From Desulfobulbaceae bacterium (GTDB lineage: Bacteria; Desulfobacterota; Desulfobulbia; Desulfobulbales; Desulfocapsaceae): a stretch of DNA of 34,055 nt. The position numbers and the translations under genes are program-made. Positions 31,461 through 34,055 of the stretch are shown piece by piece (position 1 is the first letter of the stretch; each line of letters begins with the position of its first letter). The notes beneath the pieces are model-generated. The model was given only the letters and a program-made list of their open reading frames with translations. It had not been told where the DNA came from and made no database searches. The DNA is taken from NCBI GenBank assembly GCA_024640625.1, contig JAHEER010000038.1:1-34055 (forward strand), read 5' to 3'.

Positions 31461-33380
31461 ATGGCCTGCGGATATACTGGAAAAATTTTAAGGGTTGACC
31501 TTTCGAACAGAGTCCTGAGTGTCGATACACCTTCTGAGGAGTTCTACCGCACTTATATGGGCGGCAGTGCCCTCAACCTTTATTACCTTTTGAAGGAGAT
31601 GGACGCCAAGGTCGATCCCCTGTCACCCGAGAACATCCTGGCCTTTAGCGTCAGTACTTTGACCGGGGCCCGGGTTTCCGGGCAAAGCCGTTTGACCATT
31701 ACCGCCAAATCACCGCTTACCGGGGCCATCGGCGATTCACAGAGCGGGGGCTTTTTCCCCGCCAAACTGAAATTTGCCGGGTTCGATGCGGTGATAGTCA
31801 CAGGCCGGGCCGCAGCCCCTCTCTATCTCTTTATCGATGAGGGCAAGGCTGCCCTGCGCGAGGCCGGCCACCTGTGGGGAAAGACCACCGAAGCGGTAGA
31901 GGCGGCCATCAAGGATGAACTGGACGATCAGGAGAACCTGGAGATACTGCAGATCGGTCCGGCCGGCGAGGTGGGCGTCAGGTACGCCAATGTCGTGAGC
32001 ATGTGCTGCCGGGCCAACGGCCGCACGGGCATGGGAGCAGTCATGGGCAGCAAGAATTTCAAAGCCATTGTGGTCCGCGGCTTTGAAGAGCCGGAGATAG
32101 CTGATCGGACGCTGCTCAAGGAGGTGATCCGCACCGGAGCCGAGCTGTTTAAAAATCCGGCCAACAGCGGTTTCGGCAAATATGGAACGGCCATCGTCTT
32201 AGGCGTCAATAACGGTCTCGGCGGGTTGCCAACCAACAACTGGCAGAGCGGCAGCTTTGACAACTACGAGGCCATCGACGGTCCCGCCCTCTACGACGAA
32301 GCCCTGATGGGTGCCGCTGACGGACGGCAGGAGAGTTTGGGGCGTGACACCTGTTTCAGCTGCATCGTTCGTTGTAAACGAGTGGCGGAGATCAAGAAGG
32401 GACCCTATCAGGTCGATCCCGTATTCGGCGGTCCCGAATACGAGACGCTTTCCACCCTTGGCAGCTATTGTGGAGTTGCCAATCTGGGGGCGGTCTGCAA
32501 GGCCAATGAACTGTGCAACAAATACGGGCTCGACACGATTTCCTGCGGCGCCACGATTTCCTGGGCCATGGAGGCCTTCGAGGCCGGCCAGCTGACTACC
32601 GAACACACAGGCGGCCTGGAAATCCGTTTTGGCGATGGGGACATGGTCGTTACACTGGTCGAGATGATCGCTGCCCGCGAGGGCTTTGGCGATCTGCTGG
32701 CCGAGGGTTCGGCCCGGGCGGCAGAGAAACTTGGAGTGGGCCGAGAATTCCTGCTCACCAGCAAAAAGCAGGAGGCGCCGGCCCACATGCCTCAGGTCAA
32801 GAGGGGACTGGCCCTGCTCTATGCCATGAACCCGTTCGGGGCCGATCATATGGGCTGCGACCATGACCTGTCCTACACCAAGGAGAATTATCCGGCCTTC
32901 GAGGAACGCCTCAGCTTCCTCGGCCTGACCGACCCCCTGCACGCCTACAGCCTGCAGCCGGCCAAGGTGGAGTGGGTGCGCCGAACCCAGTATCTGTTCA
33001 GTTTCATGGACAGCGCCAACCTCTGCCAGTTGTGCTGGGGCGCCTCCTGGACCCTCTATGGTCCCCAGGATATGGTCAAGCTGGTCAGGGCCGTTACCGG
33101 CTGGGACATGAGCATCGACGAGCTTCTCGAAGTGGGCGAGCGGCGTTTGGTGATGATGCGGCTCTTCAACCGAAGAGAAGGGTTCGACGCCAAAGATGAT
33201 GCGCTGCCTGATAAATTCTTCAACCAGCCGCTGAGAGGTGGGGTGTCGGATGGGGTGACGGTCGACCAGGCCGAGTTCGACGCCGCCATGGTGGAGTATT
33301 ACCGGCAGTCCGGCTGGGATGAGACCAGCGGTCATCCGACTGCCCAGACCGTCGCCCGTCTGGGTCTGGAGTCGCTTTAA
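31461..33380 (+). CDS. Tungsten-type aldehyde:ferredoxin oxidoreductase (AOR family)
   Basis: AOR enzymes oxidise aldehydes to acids (or the reverse) with a tungstopterin and a [4Fe-4S] cluster, using ferredoxin. The 639 residues from the ATG at 31461 (GAGGAGGGG just upstream; an earlier ATG at 31443 is less likely) begin with the family start GYTGKILRVDLSN. Other blocks are YMGGSALNLYYLL, SPLTGAIGDSQSGGFF, and RTGMGAVMGSKNFKAIVVRG. Cluster cysteines fit Cys298, Cys301 and Cys305 (TCFSCIVRC) with the fourth at Cys522 or Cys525 (ANLCQLCWG). Length is within the 600-650 family range. The electron-transfer partner would be a ferredoxin encoded elsewhere. The closest functional type (AOR, FOR, GOR or benzoyl-CoA-reductase-like BamB) is not decided; BamB is possible in this phylum. 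Confidence 0.9.
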   Translation: MACGYTGKILRVDLSNRVLSVDTPSEEFYRTYMGGSALNLYYLLKEMDAKVDPLSPENILAFSVSTLTGARVSGQSRLTITAKSPLTGAIGDSQSGGFFPAKLKFAGFDAVIVTGRAAAPLYLFIDEGKAALREAGHLWGKTTEAVEAAIKDELDDQENLEILQIGPAGEVGVRYANVVSMCCRANGRTGMGAVMGSKNFKAIVVRGFEEPEIADRTLLKEVIRTGAELFKNPANSGFGKYGTAIVLGVNNGLGGLPTNNWQSGSFDNYEAIDGPALYDEALMGAADGRQESLGRDTCFSCIVRCKRVAEIKKGPYQVDPVFGGPEYETLSTLGSYCGVANLGAVCKANELCNKYGLDTISCGATISWAMEAFEAGQLTTEHTGGLEIRFGDGDMVVTLVEMIAAREGFGDLLAEGSARAAEKLGVGREFLLTSKKQEAPAHMPQVKRGLALLYAMNPFGADHMGCDHDLSYTKENYPAFEERLSFLGLTDPLHAYSLQPAKVEWVRRTQYLFSFMDSANLCQLCWGASWTLYGPQDMVKLVRAVTGWDMSIDELLEVGERRLVMMRLFNRREGFDAKDDALPDKFFNQPLRGGVSDGVTVDQAEFDAAMVEYYRQSGWDETSGHPTAQTVARLGLESL

Positions 33381-33458
33381 AGTAGACACTGCCTAAGGCT
33401 CCGGCCGCAGCAGGCAGAGGACGTGAAACGTGGCAACAGGGCAGCGGGCCGTGGTTTT

Positions 33459-33509
33459 CTGATCGGTGCTTGGCTGGCCAGGGGCGCTGCCTGGCGGGGG
33501 CACCATCAG
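33459..33509 (+). other. Long imperfect stem-loop between the AOR and isomerase genes
   Basis: Three nested arms pair in order: CTGAT 33459-33463 with ATCAG 33505-33509, GGTGC 33465-33469 with GCACC 33500-33504, and GCCAGG 33477-33482 with CCTGGC 33490-33495 around a 7-nt loop. That is 16 pairs with internal loops. No T-run follows on either strand, so it is not a standard intrinsic terminator; it could be a structured leader for the downstream gene (89 nt ahead of its start) or a repeat. The rest of the 218-bp gap shows nothing I recognise. Confidence 0.45.
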
Positions 33510-33598
33510 CGTCGAATACAGAGGTGTGATTAAAACTGACCGGCAGCATTGTCACCCGTGGCCAGTCATATCAATACCTAAGCCAGGAATCTCATACT

Positions 33599-34055
33599 AT
33601 GGGCCCCACCTCAATTATTTCGGGTTTCACCGACGAAGTTTCCGACGATCTGGATGTGCAGATCAGGGCGCTCAAAGAGCTTGGCTGGAACCATATCGAG
33701 CTGCGCACCGTGGACGGCAAGAATGTGAGCACCCTCAGCGATGAGGAATTTGCACGCATTCACCGCACACTCGAAGAAAACGGCATCACCATCGCCTGCT
33801 TCGGCTCCACGGTTGCCAACTGGGGCCGCGAGGTGAACCGTGATCTGGAAATGGATCTCCATGAGCTGCGCACCTCGATTCGGCACATGCACAGTGCCGG
33901 AGTACGCTACCTCAGGATCATGAGCTACAAAGTAGAGGACCCGCAGCCGCTCGGCACCCCCATGGAAGAGCAGGTGATTGCCAGTATCAAGAAAATCGTC
34001 AAGATTGCCGAAGACAACGGCGTCGTCTGCCTGCACGAGAACTGCCTGACCTGGG
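33599..34055 (+). CDS. Sugar phosphate isomerase/epimerase-like TIM-barrel protein (3' end outside window)
   Basis: The frame from the ATG at 33599 is open to the end of the window and gives 152 residues of a family usually about 270-300 long. It matches the xylose-isomerase-like/AP-endonuclease-2 TIM-barrel family: opening strand SIISGFTDEVSDDLDVQI, LKELGWNHIELRTVDG, and VCLHENCLTW, whose HEN includes a typical metal-site glutamate. Members isomerise or epimerise sugars and inosose-type polyols (IolE, IolI, hydroxypyruvate isomerase), usually with a divalent metal. No clear ribosome-binding site precedes the ATG. The gene follows the AOR gene by 218 bp; a shared pathway is possible but unproven. 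The specific substrate cannot be named. Confidence 0.85.
   Translation, partial: MGPTSIISGFTDEVSDDLDVQIRALKELGWNHIELRTVDGKNVSTLSDEEFARIHRTLEENGITIACFGSTVANWGREVNRDLEMDLHELRTSIRHMHSAGVRYLRIMSYKVEDPQPLGTPMEEQVIASIKKIVKIAEDNGVVCLHENCLTW

Noticed and set aside
32199..33389. Minus-strand open frame (about 396 codons) opposite the AOR gene
   Set aside because: The AOR frame carries all the family motifs; the opposite frame shows none.

Overview
The window is a gene-dense stretch of bacterial chromosome with high G+C, no RNA genes, no CRISPR array and no recognisable transposase. The gene set points to an anaerobic member of the Desulfobacterota (the former sulfate- or sulfur-metabolising Deltaproteobacteria). 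The main pointers are a tungsten-type aldehyde:ferredoxin oxidoreductase, a corrinoid methyl-transfer module with its reductive activase and a DUF1638 protein, DUF362 and DUF4388 proteins, TrmFO, and a MutL with the endonuclease motif found in bacteria lacking MutH. The phylum is inferred from gene content only.

Layout. 1-4061 (minus): the N-terminal 275 residues of an NhaA antiporter, cut by the window edge, then a large exported fusion of an M1-like metallopeptidase, a ChaN-like domain and a PDZ domain. 4159-8925 (plus): a DUF4080 radical SAM protein, a phosphoglycerate dehydrogenase-like protein with its own good promoter, a DUF362 protein and a FabL-type enoyl-ACP reductase. 8949-9110: a non-coding palindromic element. 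9187-13094 (minus): an operon of membrane-anchored transglutaminase-like protein, ABC ATPase and multi-spanning permease. 13241-13357: a REPIN-like pair of inverted palindromes. 13392-15894 (plus): Maf and an unusual primase/helicase-like protein, followed by a single relative of the same palindrome. 15931-21984 (minus): aconitase, MutL, a 3D-domain protein and TrmFO, with the mutL stop overlapping the next start. 22083-25406 (plus): a ClsC-like phospholipase D lipoprotein, an MFS transporter and a GNAT acetyltransferase.

25563-29738 (plus) is the most distinctive block: DUF1638 protein, corrinoid-activating [2Fe-2S] ATPase, UroD/MtaA-type methyltransferase and cognate corrinoid protein. Together they would bind a corrinoid, keep its cobalt active and move a methyl group on or off it. 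No MttB, MtaB or pterin-binding partner is in the window, so either the UroD-family protein is itself the substrate-specific enzyme (as in acetogen O-demethylases) or the partner lies elsewhere. 29728-31103 (minus) holds a small exported four-cysteine protein and a cyclic-nucleotide-binding/DUF4388 regulator. 31461-34055 (plus) holds the aldehyde oxidoreductase, a strong stem-loop and the start of a sugar-phosphate isomerase/epimerase-like TIM-barrel protein.

Best candidates for something new: the compact corrinoid module with translationally coupled DUF1638; the primase/helicase whose TOPRIM acidic motif is lost; the REPIN-like repeats flanking it; and the M1-ChaN-PDZ fusion.
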